Shown here piece after piece: positions 48,961 through 57,362 of a DNA stretch of 64,000 nucleotides (the stretch's first letter is position 1; each line of letters begins with the position of its first letter). A program made the position numbers and the translations under genes. This DNA comes from an uncultured Erwinia sp. (GTDB lineage Bacteria > Pseudomonadota > Gammaproteobacteria > Enterobacterales > Enterobacteriaceae), in NCBI GenBank assembly GCA_945290265.1, contig CALYQW010000007.1:49472-113471 (forward strand), written 5' to 3'. The notes below the pieces were generated by a model that saw nothing but the letters and a program-made list of their open reading frames with translations, had not been told where the DNA came from and did not search any database.

Positions 48961-49467
48961 ATGAAAATTGAGTCATTAAGCAGCCTGTCAGCAAGCCATG
49001 ATGAATTAGTTATCTTATTAAATGATTGTGTGAAAAGTGGGGCATCCGTGGGTTTTCTGGCCCCACTGGAGGCCGGTGAGGCGGAACAGTACTGGCAGAG
49101 CGTTGCCGCCGATCTGGCCGGGGGGGGGCGCACGCTGCTGGTCGCGCGTGAAGCCGGGCGCATCGCTGGTGCCGTACAGATTAGCTATTGTCCAAAGAAA
49201 AACGGCAGTCACCGTGCCGAGGTGGAAAAAATGATGGTACATACTGCCTTTCGTCAACGCGGTATTGCCCGGCAATTGATGGCAGAAGTGGAGCGCCAGG
49301 CGCAGGCCCGTCAGCGCACACTGCTGGTATTGGATACCCGCACCGGCGACACCGCATCCATTTTGTATCGCAAAGCGGGGTATCAGGAGGCGGGTCAGAT
49401 CCCACATTTCGCCCGCAGTTCGGCAGGTACAATGGAAGGCACAACCTTTTTTTATAAACTGTTATAA
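48961..49467 (+). CDS. GNAT-family N-acetyltransferase
   Basis: A 168-residue GCN5-type acetyltransferase. Motif A is visible in VEKMMVHTAFRQRGIARQLM (the QxxGxA acetyl-CoA loop), followed by LVLDTRTGDTASILYRKAGY. Overall layout resembles tabtoxin-resistance-type acetyltransferases, a recollection. It lies 161 bp after the acylase on the same strand and ends just before a strong terminator that may mark the cluster boundary. A role in self-resistance to the cluster product is possible, but it may simply be a neighbouring gene. A GAGG precedes the ATG. Confidence 0.85.
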   Translation: MKIESLSSLSASHDELVILLNDCVKSGASVGFLAPLEAGEAEQYWQSVAADLAGGGRTLLVAREAGRIAGAVQISYCPKKNGSHRAEVEKMMVHTAFRQRGIARQLMAEVERQAQARQRTLLVLDTRTGDTASILYRKAGYQEAGQIPHFARSSAGTMEGTTFFYKLL

Positions 49468-49502
49468 AGCACATTAAATTCAGGGGATAAGCTATACAGG
49501 GT

Positions 49503-49525
49503 AAAAAGCCCCTGCGGGGCTTTTT
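49503..49525. terminator. Bidirectional Rho-independent terminator
   Basis: AAAAAGCCCC, TGC, GGGGCTTTTT forms a perfect 10-bp stem with A and T runs at the ends, so it can terminate from both sides. It closes the acylase-GNAT side and the small convergent gene, whose stop codon overlaps the T-run. Confidence 0.92.
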
Positions 49526-49745
49526 ATTTAACAACAGCAAATGTTGGCGTGATTCTGTTTTTCTTTGGCCGGGCAACCGTCAAGGCATTCCCAACGTATT
49601 TACCATTAACCCTCTTCACCTCACCGGATTCAAGCCAGGCTTTTAACGCCTGACCTGCTGACTTCCGCAGTCGGTCCCCCATCTCTGAGGTAAGACGTTC
49701 CGTAGAGGTCATATGTTCTTCAGTAACTTTGCGTTGTGACGACAT
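49524..49745 (-). CDS. Small hypothetical protein
   Basis: A 73-residue, highly charged, soluble protein without recognisable family. The N-terminal half is helical-looking (TEEHMTSTERLTSEMGDRLR), followed by GQALKAWLESGEVKRVNGKYV and a basic tail (VARPKKNR). The start chosen has GGAGGAAG upstream; the frame is open 16 codons further. It is convergent with the GNAT gene and its stop lies in the terminator tail. It sits between the cluster and yggR, so it may be part of the inserted DNA. Confidence 0.6.
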   Translation of the reverse strand: MSSQRKVTEEHMTSTERLTSEMGDRLRKSAGQALKAWLESGEVKRVNGKYVGNALTVARPKKNRITPTFAVVK

Positions 49746-49954
49746 AACTTCTTCCTCCTTTTGAAGTGTTGCTAAAGGCTTCCCAGCCTGCAAAATACGG
49801 GTATTAAAATTTACTTTTCACTGCACCGTTTGAGCATACCATCGCCAGATCCACAGATAAAAGGCGGGTTCCATTTGATTTGTTTTTTCAAGATCCCTCC
49901 TGAAAGAGATTAACGTTAACAGTGCATATCTGATGCCCACTAACTCACCACCGG

Positions 49955-50944
49955 TTACAACAGTTGCTGCTGTTGCCGCTGCCGCAGGCTCTGCTCAAAA
50001 GTTTGCATCCCCTGCTGGCTGCCGGTTTGTAGTTGTGCCGCCAACTGGTGAGTTTTGCCCTCACGGATAAGATTGGCCACAGCAGGGGTATTGACCAGCA
50101 CTTCAAACAGTGCAACCCGGCCGCCGGGAGCGGCCACCAGCCGCTGGGCAATCACCGCGCTGAGGCTGCCCGCCAGCTGGCTGCGGATCAGGTATTTTTC
50201 ATCGCCGGGAAACACATCGGTCAGCCGCTCCACCGCCTGAGGCGCGCCGCGGGTATGTATGGTCGCCAGCACCAGATGGCCGGTTTCTGCCGCGGTTAAG
50301 GCGAGTCGGATGGTTTCGCTGTCACGTAACTCGCCCAGCATAATCACATCGGGATCTTCACGCAGCGCTGCGCGCAGGGCAACGGAAAAATGGTCAAAAT
50401 GACGCCCCTTTTCCCGCTGCTGCACCAGTGAACAGCCATTTTCATGCAGAAATTCCACCGGATCTTCCAGCGTCAGAATATGACGCTGCTGCTGCTGATT
50501 AATTTGATCCACCAGCGCCGCCAGGGTAGTAGACTTACCGCTGCCGGTTGCGCCGCTAATCAGGATTAACCCCTCTTCACGCTGTATCAGGGTGTTAGTT
50601 ATCTCAGGCAGATGCAGGCTTTCCGCCCGTGGACAGCGGCTGGCAATTAAGCGTAGCGCCACTGACAGCCCGCGCCGCTGGTGAAACAGATTGCCGCGCA
50701 GCCGCACGCCCTCTCCCAGGGTCAGAGAAAAATCGGCCTGCCCGCGTTCGCACAATTCCTGCTGCTGCTCAGGCGTCAGCCAGCGGTGGGCCATTTTTTC
50801 CAGCCAGTCAGTTGGGATCACCGGCCGGTCAGCGATGCACTCCAGCCGTCCGTTACGGCGCCAGAATGGCGGAGTGTGACTGCAGAGGTGCAGATCCCCG
50901 GCATTATGCTTTACACTAAGGGCCACGATTTCTTCGATATCCAT
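49955..50944 (-). CDS. yggR: PilT-like type IV pilus ATPase YggR
   Basis: Secretion/retraction ATPase of the PilT/VirB11 superfamily, 329 residues. Walker A GATGSGKSTT, the Asp box LTLEDPVEFLHE, Walker B DVIMLGELRD and the His box GHLVLATIHT are complete. No other pilus genes are nearby, as in E. coli, so its partner is not evident. It is divergent from yggS with only 14 bp between starts. This is the right core boundary of the biosynthetic insertion. Confidence 0.95.
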   Translation of the reverse strand: MDIEEIVALSVKHNAGDLHLCSHTPPFWRRNGRLECIADRPVIPTDWLEKMAHRWLTPEQQQELCERGQADFSLTLGEGVRLRGNLFHQRRGLSVALRLIASRCPRAESLHLPEITNTLIQREEGLILISGATGSGKSTTLAALVDQINQQQQRHILTLEDPVEFLHENGCSLVQQREKGRHFDHFSVALRAALREDPDVIMLGELRDSETIRLALTAAETGHLVLATIHTRGAPQAVERLTDVFPGDEKYLIRSQLAGSLSAVIAQRLVAAPGGRVALFEVLVNTPAVANLIREGKTHQLAAQLQTGSQQGMQTFEQSLRQRQQQQLL

Positions 50945-50958
50945 ATTTCCCCCTGACT

Positions 50959-51672
50959 ATGAGTTCGATTGAGCACAACCTACAGCAAGTTCAGCAGAAG
51001 ATCTCAGCGGCATGCGCCAGCTGCGGCCGCGATCCACAGACAGTGACACTGCTGGCAGTCAGCAAAACCAAACCTGTGAGCGCGATCGAAACTGCGGCGG
51101 ATGCCGGGCAGATCGCTTTTGGTGAAAATTATGTCCAGGAAGGCGTGGAGAAAGTTCAGCAACTGGCAAACCGGGCGCTGATCTGGCACTTTATTGGTCC
51201 GCTGCAATCTAATAAGAGTCGGCTGGTGGCGGAAAATTTTGCCTGGTGTCACACCATCGATCGTCTGCGTATTGCCAGCCGCTTAAATGAGCAGCGTCCG
51301 GCCGTCCTGCCGCCGCTGAACGTGCTTATCCAGATCAATATCAGTGACGAGTCCAGTAAAGCCGGCATCAGCCTGGCGGAACTGCCCGCACTGGCTGATG
51401 CGATAAGCCAGCTCCCCAGGCTGCGCCTGCGCGGACTGATGGCCATCCCGGCACCGCAGCCGGACTACGCCAGCCAGCTGGCAGTGTGTCAGCAAATGGC
51501 CGCAGCATTCAGCGCCCTGCAGCAGAAGTATCCGCAGATTGATACTCTGTCGCTGGGCATGAGTGACGATATGGATGCCGCGATTGCCGCAGGCAGCACC
51601 ATGGTGCGTATTGGCACCGCAATTTTTGGCGCGCGCGATTATGGCAGCGCCAGCGTTCATCACAACCATTAA
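50959..51672 (+). CDS. yggS: Pyridoxal phosphate homeostasis protein YggS
   Basis: PLP-binding protein (PLPBP/YBL036C family) that buffers pyridoxal phosphate and affects amino acid pools. The 237 residues form an alanine-racemase-like TIM barrel. PLP lysine in LLAVSKTKP, FGENYVQEG, WHFIGPLQSNK and the phosphate site SLGMSDDMDAAIAAGSTMVR are all present. It is followed by yggT after 8 bp, as in other Enterobacterales. Confidence 0.96.
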   Translation: MSSIEHNLQQVQQKISAACASCGRDPQTVTLLAVSKTKPVSAIETAADAGQIAFGENYVQEGVEKVQQLANRALIWHFIGPLQSNKSRLVAENFAWCHTIDRLRIASRLNEQRPAVLPPLNVLIQINISDESSKAGISLAELPALADAISQLPRLRLRGLMAIPAPQPDYASQLAVCQQMAAAFSALQQKYPQIDTLSLGMSDDMDAAIAAGSTMVRIGTAIFGARDYGSASVHHNH

Positions 51673-51680
51673 GGAACCTC

Positions 51681-52220
51681 ATGTTAGCGTTGATATTTCT
51701 GGTCACCACCGTGATATCCATCTACATCAAAGTGCTGTTACTGCGCATCTGGATGCAGTGGGCACGGTGCGACTTCTATAACCCGTTTTCACAGTTTGTA
51801 GTGAAGATCACCCAGCCGATCGTTAAACCCCTGCGCCGGATCGTTCCGGCTGTCGGACCGTTCGATACCGCCTCGCTGCTGCTGGCGTATGTGATCAGCG
51901 TTCTGCTTGGCCCGATCAGCATGAGGCTGTTTTATCCCGATCCGGTGTTCCTCTATCTGGGGCTGGTGATCATGATCAAAGCCGTGGGGATGCTGATCTT
52001 CTGGATGATTATTATCCGTTCGCTTATGAGCTGGGTTAGCCAGGGGCGTAATCCGGTAGATTATGTGTTAATTCAGCTGACTGAGCCGCTGATGGCACCG
52101 GTGCGCCGCTTTATTCCACCGATGGGCGGCATTGATTTCTCGGCAATGGCGGTGATCCTCGGCCTGTATGCGCTGAATTTCCTCGGCCTGGAATATATTC
52201 CTGGCTGGGTGCAGTTCTGA
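51681..52220 (+). CDS. yggT: YggT-family membrane protein
   Basis: Integral inner-membrane protein of 179 residues; the E. coli homologue is tied to osmotic or ionic stress in some work. It carries two copies of the YGGT motif: LRIWMQWARCDFYNPFSQFV and the later LMSWVSQGRNPVDYVLIQL with PLMAPVRRFIPPMGGIDFS. Four hydrophobic segments are visible. In E. coli yggU follows directly; here it is absent and two hairpins occupy the gap before rdgB. Confidence 0.93.
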   Translation: MLALIFLVTTVISIYIKVLLLRIWMQWARCDFYNPFSQFVVKITQPIVKPLRRIVPAVGPFDTASLLLAYVISVLLGPISMRLFYPDPVFLYLGLVIMIKAVGMLIFWMIIIRSLMSWVSQGRNPVDYVLIQLTEPLMAPVRRFIPPMGGIDFSAMAVILGLYALNFLGLEYIPGWVQF

Positions 52221-52231
52221 TCCATCCTGTC

Positions 52232-52277
52232 ATCACCCCGCCTGCGGGGTGATCTCACAGCGGCCCGCGGCCGCTGT
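52232..52277. terminator. Twin perfect hairpins between yggT and rdgB
   Basis: Two perfect inverted repeats follow each other three bases apart: ATCACCCCGC/GCGGGGTGAT (52232-52253) and ACAGCGGCC/GGCCGCTGT (52257-52277). Neither has a T-run. They fill most of the 86 bp between yggT and rdgB, the place where yggU normally lies. Confidence 0.55.
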
Positions 52278-52306
52278 CAATTCACCTGTTAATTTGCGGA
52301 TATGTT

Positions 52307-52900
52307 ATGCAAAAAGTGGTACTCGCCACCGGCAATCGCGGCAAAGTCGCTGAAATGGCTGACCTGCTGGCCAGCGTCGGCCTGAATGTGGTCGCCCAGA
52401 CCGGGCTCGGCGTCGGCTCAGTGGAAGAAACCGGTCTGACCTTTATTGAGAATGCCATTCTTAAAGCGCGTCATGCTTCGGCCATCACCGGCCTGCCCGC
52501 CATTGCCGACGATTCCGGTCTGGCGGTGGATGCCCTCGGCGGTGCGCCGGGGATTTATTCCGCGCGCTACGCCGGCGAGGATGCCAGCGATCGGCAGAAT
52601 CTGGAAAAACTGCTGGACGCGATGCAGGACGTGCCCGACGGCCAGCGTCAGGCGCGGTTTCACTGCGTGCTGGTCTGGCTGCGTCATGCTGAAGATCCCA
52701 CGCCCATCGTCTGTCACGGCAGCTGGGCTGGCGAAATTGCCCGTGCGCCTGCCGGTGACGGCGGCTTTGGCTACGATCCCATCTTCTGGCTGCCTGAGCT
52801 GGGGCGCTGTGCGGCGCAGCTCAGCCGTGAGGAAAAGCGCGCGCTTTCCCATCGCGGCCAGGCGATGAAACTGCTGCTGGAAGCGATGCAGAATGGTTAA
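52307..52900 (+). CDS. rdgB: dITP/XTP pyrophosphatase
   Basis: House-cleaning nucleotide pyrophosphatase that removes dITP, ITP and XTP from the pool. The 197 residues equal E. coli RdgB. Substrate motifs [46 protein letters not shown] and [11 protein letters not shown] are present. The stop overlaps hemW by 8 bp, so translation is probably coupled. Confidence 0.97.
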   Translation: MQKVVLATGNRGKVAEMADLLASVGLNVVAQTGLGVGSVEETGLTFIENAILKARHASAITGLPAIADDSGLAVDALGGAPGIYSARYAGEDASDRQNLEKLLDAMQDVPDGQRQARFHCVLVWLRHAEDPTPIVCHGSWAGEIARAPAGDGGFGYDPIFWLPELGRCAAQLSREEKRALSHRGQAMKLLLEAMQNG

Positions 52901-54029
52901 GCTGCCGCCATTAAGTCTGTATATCCATATCCCCTGGTGCGTGCAAAAATGCCCTTACTGCGACTTTAATTCTCATGCGCTGAAGGGCGAAGTGCCCCAT
53001 AAAGAGTATGTGCAGCATCTGCTCAACGACCTGCAGCAGGATCTGCCGCTCACTGGCGGGCGCGGAGTGGCGACCATCTTTATTGGTGGCGGTACTCCCA
53101 GCCTGCTGAGCGGTGAAGCCATGCAAATGCTGCTGGATGGCGTGCGCGCCAGCCTGCCGCTGTCACCGCAGGCCGAAATCACCATGGAAGCCAATCCGGG
53201 CACGGTGGAAGCCGATCGCTTCAGCGCCTATCAGCGCGCCGGGATTAACCGTATTTCCATTGGCGTACAAAGCTTTGAGCAGGAAAAACTGACCCGGCTG
53301 GGGCGCATCCACGGCCCGGATGAAGCCCGACGCGCGGCGAAGCTGGCTACCGGCCTCGGCCTGCGCAGCTTTAACCTCGATCTGATGCACGGGCTGCCGG
53401 ATCAGTCGCCGCAGCAGGCGCTGGACGATCTGCGCCAGGCGATTGCCCTCGATCCGCCGCATTTGTCGTGGTATCAGCTGACCATTGAACCCAATACGCT
53501 GTTTGCTTCCCGTCCGCCGCAGCTGCCGGATGAAGACGATTTATGGGATATTTTTGAGCAGGGCCACCAGCTGTTAAGCGCTGCCGGTTATCAGCAGTAT
53601 GAAACCTCAGCCTACGCCAAACCCGGCTATCGCTGTGAACATAACCTGAACTACTGGCGCTTTGGTGACTATCTGGGCATTGGCTGTGGCGCGCACGGTA
53701 AGCTGACTCAGCCGGACGGCAGCATTATTCGCACCACTAAAACCCGCCATCCGCGCGGTTTTATGAGCGGTAACTATCTGGATAAACGCCATCAGGTCAG
53801 CGATGCAGAGAAGCCGTTTGAATTCTTTATGAACCGTTTCCGGCTGCTGGAAGCGGCACCGCGCCACGAGTTTGCTGACTATACCGGGCTGACGGAGGCC
53901 AGCATCCGCGCACCGCTGGATGAGGCGTTAAGCAAAGGGTATCTGACGGAGACGTCGCAGCACTGGCAGGTAACAGAGAAAGGCCAGCTGTTTTTAAACT
54001 CCCTGCTGGAGCTGTTTCTGGCGGAATAA
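52893..54029 (+). CDS. hemW: Heme chaperone HemW
   Basis: Radical-SAM-family protein, formerly called a coproporphyrinogen oxidase, now considered a heme chaperone. The 378 residues contain the cluster motif [15 protein letters not shown] (CxxxCxxC), [11 protein letters not shown] and [18 protein letters not shown]. The C-terminal HemN-type domain ([12 protein letters not shown]) is complete. It follows rdgB with an 8-bp overlap, as in E. coli. Confidence 0.96.
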   Translation: MVKLPPLSLYIHIPWCVQKCPYCDFNSHALKGEVPHKEYVQHLLNDLQQDLPLTGGRGVATIFIGGGTPSLLSGEAMQMLLDGVRASLPLSPQAEITMEANPGTVEADRFSAYQRAGINRISIGVQSFEQEKLTRLGRIHGPDEARRAAKLATGLGLRSFNLDLMHGLPDQSPQQALDDLRQAIALDPPHLSWYQLTIEPNTLFASRPPQLPDEDDLWDIFEQGHQLLSAAGYQQYETSAYAKPGYRCEHNLNYWRFGDYLGIGCGAHGKLTQPDGSIIRTTKTRHPRGFMSGNYLDKRHQVSDAEKPFEFFMNRFRLLEAAPRHEFADYTGLTEASIRAPLDEALSKGYLTETSQHWQVTEKGQLFLNSLLELFLAE

Positions 54030-54066
54030 GACAGCGCACGGAGCCGGGCTCCGTGCGTTCAGGGCA

Positions 54067-54780
54067 TTATTTAATCCCGGCCAGCAGAGCTTTGCGCTGA
54101 GTTTCCAGGCCGGTCACCTTCTGACAAACCTGATGGCCGAAGTTACTGAAATCCTGCTCGCGTTCATGCCATTCAGCCTGAATCGACTGCTGTAATCCGC
54201 CGAGGTTGCCCATAATCGCCTGCAGTGGGTTTTCGCCACCGCTGGATTTCATGCGCCCCATCTCATTCAGGCTGTCCTGCAGCACCCCGCCCATCGCACT
54301 CTGTATCAGCTTATCGCCCTGCTGACGTACCTGACCAATCGCCTGATGATGAAACGCCAGGCCATCACTGCGATGTTCAATAATCCGGTTCATTTGCTGT
54401 TTTAACTGGCTGTCGAGGGTGGTCAGACGCTGGCGCACATTGCTTTCTTTACCCAGCTTCTCTACCACGATGTTATCCAGCGCGACCCGACTTTGCTCCA
54501 GACGCTCGCGGGCTCCGCGATCGATCCACGGCAGATCGTTCCGCAGCGCCTGCTGGTAAGCCACCGCCTGCTGGCGACTGGCAGCACTGATTTGCAGCGC
54601 GGCACCGTTACGCCGGATATCGCCCTGCGGAGAAATGGTCAGATTACCGCTGGCTCCGGTTATCTCTACCTGAGCCGGAGTAATCACAATGTCATCCTGG
54701 GGATGCACGTTACACTGATAATCTGCCTGCGCCTGGCTGGCAGCCAGCAGCAGCAAACCGCTAAAAAGCGCCTTACGCAT
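54067..54780 (-). CDS. yggN: DUF2884 periplasmic protein YggN
   Basis: Exported protein of unknown function, 237 residues. A signal peptide (ALFSGLLLLAASQAQA) precedes a mostly helical mature part (LEQSRVALDNIVVEKL; MNRIIEHRSDGLAFHHQAIG). A GGAGAA site lies before the ATG. The E. coli neighbours yggM and ansB, normally between hemW and yggN, are missing here. Confidence 0.92.
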   Translation of the reverse strand: MRKALFSGLLLLAASQAQADYQCNVHPQDDIVITPAQVEITGASGNLTISPQGDIRRNGAALQISAASRQQAVAYQQALRNDLPWIDRGARERLEQSRVALDNIVVEKLGKESNVRQRLTTLDSQLKQQMNRIIEHRSDGLAFHHQAIGQVRQQGDKLIQSAMGGVLQDSLNEMGRMKSSGGENPLQAIMGNLGGLQQSIQAEWHEREQDFSNFGHQVCQKVTGLETQRKALLAGIK

Positions 54781-54875
54781 GGAGTTCTCCTTGTTATTAA
54801 CCCGCGGGGTAAAAGCCTGAAGAGGCGGCTATGCACCCGGCATCTGCTGACGCCGGGCGTAAAAGGACTTCAGGG

Positions 54876-55202
54876 TTAGTCCCACCAGATATCCAGAAGT
54901 TCACTCACTTCCACGGGATTCAGGTTGCGGGCAGTCAGCCAGTTTTTTACCAGTTCACGGTGTTCTTCAGTACATTTTCCGGTTTTCTGCAGGCACACCA
55001 GCCCCTGCCACTGCAGATAACCACTGCCATCAAACGCCAGACCGTTAGGCTCGATCACTTCATCGATCAGCGCATCAACGGTGCTGTCGATCGCTTCCAC
55101 GCTGGTGTCAGCCGGGAAAGTGAACGCCACGGTGAAACCGATTTCCTGAAACTCATCAATATGTAATTTCTTACGAAGACGACGACTACGCTGTACAGCC
55201 AT
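54876..55202 (-). CDS. yggL: YggL-family (DUF469) ribosome-associated protein
   Basis: Small protein reported to bind the 50S subunit in E. coli. The 108 residues start with the basic NRSRRLRKKL-type segment ([19 protein letters not shown]) and contain LCLQ-like LVCLQKTGKCTEEHRELV. The ATG overlaps the trmB stop by one base (TAATG), so the pair is translationally coupled. Confidence 0.94.
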   Translation of the reverse strand: MAVQRSRRLRKKLHIDEFQEIGFTVAFTFPADTSVEAIDSTVDALIDEVIEPNGLAFDGSGYLQWQGLVCLQKTGKCTEEHRELVKNWLTARNLNPVEVSELLDIWWD

Positions 55203-55921
55203 TATTTAATCCTCTCAAACATCAGATCCCAAACACCGTGACCAAGACGCTGGCCACGCTGCTCAAATTTAGTCAGTGGCCGCGATTCGGGACGCGGCAT
55301 CCAGTCAGCAGTTGGCGACTGATTTTTACTACCGGAAATGCTGCTCATCACTTCCAGCATATGTTCAGCATAGGCCTGCCAGTCGGTGGCCATATGGAAT
55401 ACGCCGCCCAGCTTCAGCTTACGCATTACCAGTTCGGCAAACGGCACCTGAACAATACGCCGCTTGTTATGGCGGGCTTTGTGCCAGGGATCGGGGAAAA
55501 ACAGCTGCACCATCCGCAGCGAGTTATCCGGGATCATGTTTTCCAGTACTTCCACCGCATCATGGCACATCACGCGCAGGTTGCTGACGCCCGCTTCTTC
55601 AGCGCTGGCCAGACAGGCTCCCACGCCCGGGGAATGGACTTCAATCCCCAGAAAGTTCTGCCGGGGATTCGCCGCTGCCATCGCCACCAGCGAAGCGCCC
55701 ATACCAAAACCAATTTCCAGCACCACCGGGGCGTCATTACCGAACAGCTGTGCCATATCGATCGGCTCCGGCTGGTACTCCACGCCCATCACCGGCCACA
55801 GGGAATCCAGCGCCTGCTGCTGGCCTTTGGTCAGGCGACCCTGGCGACGCACAAAGCTGCGAATTCGGCGCATGGCGCGGCCATTTTCATCGAACTCAGG
55901 GGAAATAACATCATTCTTCAT
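55202..55921 (-). CDS. trmB: tRNA (guanine-N7-)-methyltransferase
   Basis: Methylates G46 in the variable loop of tRNAs using SAM. The 239 residues compare with E. coli TrmB. The SAM-binding motif [29 protein letters not shown], the catalytic region [15 protein letters not shown] and [10 protein letters not shown] are present. In E. coli mutY follows divergently; here a transporter and a phosphatase gene intervene. Confidence 0.97.
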   Translation of the reverse strand: MKNDVISPEFDENGRAMRRIRSFVRRQGRLTKGQQQALDSLWPVMGVEYQPEPIDMAQLFGNDAPVVLEIGFGMGASLVAMAAANPRQNFLGIEVHSPGVGACLASAEEAGVSNLRVMCHDAVEVLENMIPDNSLRMVQLFFPDPWHKARHNKRRIVQVPFAELVMRKLKLGGVFHMATDWQAYAEHMLEVMSSISGSKNQSPTADWMPRPESRPLTKFEQRGQRLGHGVWDLMFERIK

Positions 55922-55987
55922 AAATCTGCCTGCGGCTTTGTACCTGATAAAAGCGGCATTATGCCTGCCGACGCGGCAAACATAAAG

Positions 55988-56008
55988 ACCGCCCGGTTAG
56001 CGGGCGGT
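55988..56008 (-). terminator. Terminator after the UhpC-like transporter gene
   Basis: ACCGCCCG, loop GTTAG, CGGGCGGT forms a perfect 8-bp stem; on the minus strand it is followed by CTTTATG. It lies 30 bp after the transporter stop and 67 bp before trmB. Confidence 0.75.
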
Positions 56009-56037
56009 AACTTCGTACTGATGCGAAACGGAGGAAT

Positions 56038-57345
56038 TCAGCGGGGAACGCGCAGCAGCAGCGGAATTAACAGCACGGCAGAAATCAGCGTTGCCAGCGA
56101 CAGCACGATAAAAAATCCCTGCCACTGCCAGACTTCCATGACTTTTGCCAGCGGATAGCCCGACAGCGCGGCCCCCAGATAACCAAATATCCCGACAAAA
56201 CCGGTAGCCGCACCCGCTGACTCTTTATGTGCCGATTCCGCCGCCATGCCGATCAGCATCTGTGGGCCAAAAATAAAAAAACCGATCAGGAAAAAGCAGG
56301 CCGCATTAAAGAACCAGTGACCGCTCCCCACCATCCACAGTAGCCCGACGCTGAGGAAGATACCCAGCATAAAAATAATATTCATCGGATTGCGGTTACC
56401 GTTAAACAGCTTATCTGAGCCCCAGCCGGCGGCCAGGGTGCCGATAAATCCGCCGACCTCCAGCATTGACAGTGCCGAATTTGCCATCACCAGCGGGTAA
56501 TTATGGCGTTCGGTCAGATACAGGTTGCCCCAGTCATTAATACCGATGCGCACAATATAGACAAACACATAAGAGGCTGCCAGCAGCCATAAAGCGCGAT
56601 TGGTAAAAATATAGCGCCGCAAGATGGCCGCCAGCGGTAATGCTGCACTCTGCTGCTCCTGCTGCAGTTCCAGCGCGTCACTGCGCCACTGCCCAACGCT
56701 GGGTAATCCCATACTTACCGGCCGATCGCGCAGGCGATAACACACAAAGGCCCCGGTGATGATGGCAATAATACCGGGCACAATCATGCCATAGCGCCAG
56801 CCATAGTGAACCGTCAGCACCCCGGCCAGCAGTGGGATCAGGGCACCACCGACATTGTGGGAGGTATTACACAGCGCCCACCAGCGCCCGCGCTCATTAC
56901 GTGAATACCAGGAAGTCAGCAGACGGGAACAGGGCGGCCAGCCCCAGCCCTGAAAAAACGCATTGACCACCCATAATCCGGTAAACAACAGCAGGCCGGA
57001 ACTGGCACCGAACAGAATATTAAGCACTCCGGTGACCATCAGGCCAACCCCCATAAACCAGCGCGGGTTGGCCATATCACTCAGCATCCCGGAAAAGAAG
57101 CGCGAACAGCCATAAACAAGATAAAACAACGTGCCAATCAGCCCGATATCGCTGAGGGTAAAGCCCAGATCGCTGATCATCTGCGGCATAACGTAGTTAA
57201 AGCTTTTACGGGTGAAATAAAAAACCGCATAGCCGGCATACATCCCCAGCATAATCTGGATGCGCCAATAGCGGTACAGCTGCTCAACCTCAGCAGGGGT
57301 ATGAGTTATCTCACGGGCAGGCAGCGCTTTTATCCACTGGAACAT
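56038..57345 (-). CDS. UhpC/PgtP-like organophosphate:phosphate antiporter-family protein
   Basis: Twelve-segment MFS protein of the OPA family, 435 residues. Hallmarks shared with UhpC and relatives: YAVFYFTRKSFNYVMPQM, AFFQGWGWPPCSRLLTSWYS, NTSHNVGGALIPLL, GWGSDKLFNGNRNPMNIIF and FGPQMLIGMAAESAHKE. It begins 17 bp after the phosphatase gene in the same direction, so the pair probably handles one phosphorylated compound. UhpC in E. coli is a glucose-6-phosphate sensor, but no uhpA/uhpB genes are here, so transport is more likely. The start has GGGAG; a TTG two codons earlier is possible. Confidence 0.88.
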   Translation of the reverse strand: MFQWIKALPAREITHTPAEVEQLYRYWRIQIMLGMYAGYAVFYFTRKSFNYVMPQMISDLGFTLSDIGLIGTLFYLVYGCSRFFSGMLSDMANPRWFMGVGLMVTGVLNILFGASSGLLLFTGLWVVNAFFQGWGWPPCSRLLTSWYSRNERGRWWALCNTSHNVGGALIPLLAGVLTVHYGWRYGMIVPGIIAIITGAFVCYRLRDRPVSMGLPSVGQWRSDALELQQEQQSAALPLAAILRRYIFTNRALWLLAASYVFVYIVRIGINDWGNLYLTERHNYPLVMANSALSMLEVGGFIGTLAAGWGSDKLFNGNRNPMNIIFMLGIFLSVGLLWMVGSGHWFFNAACFFLIGFFIFGPQMLIGMAAESAHKESAGAATGFVGIFGYLGAALSGYPLAKVMEVWQWQGFFIVLSLATLISAVLLIPLLLRVPR

Positions 57346-57362
57346 ACTCAACTCCCTGCGTT

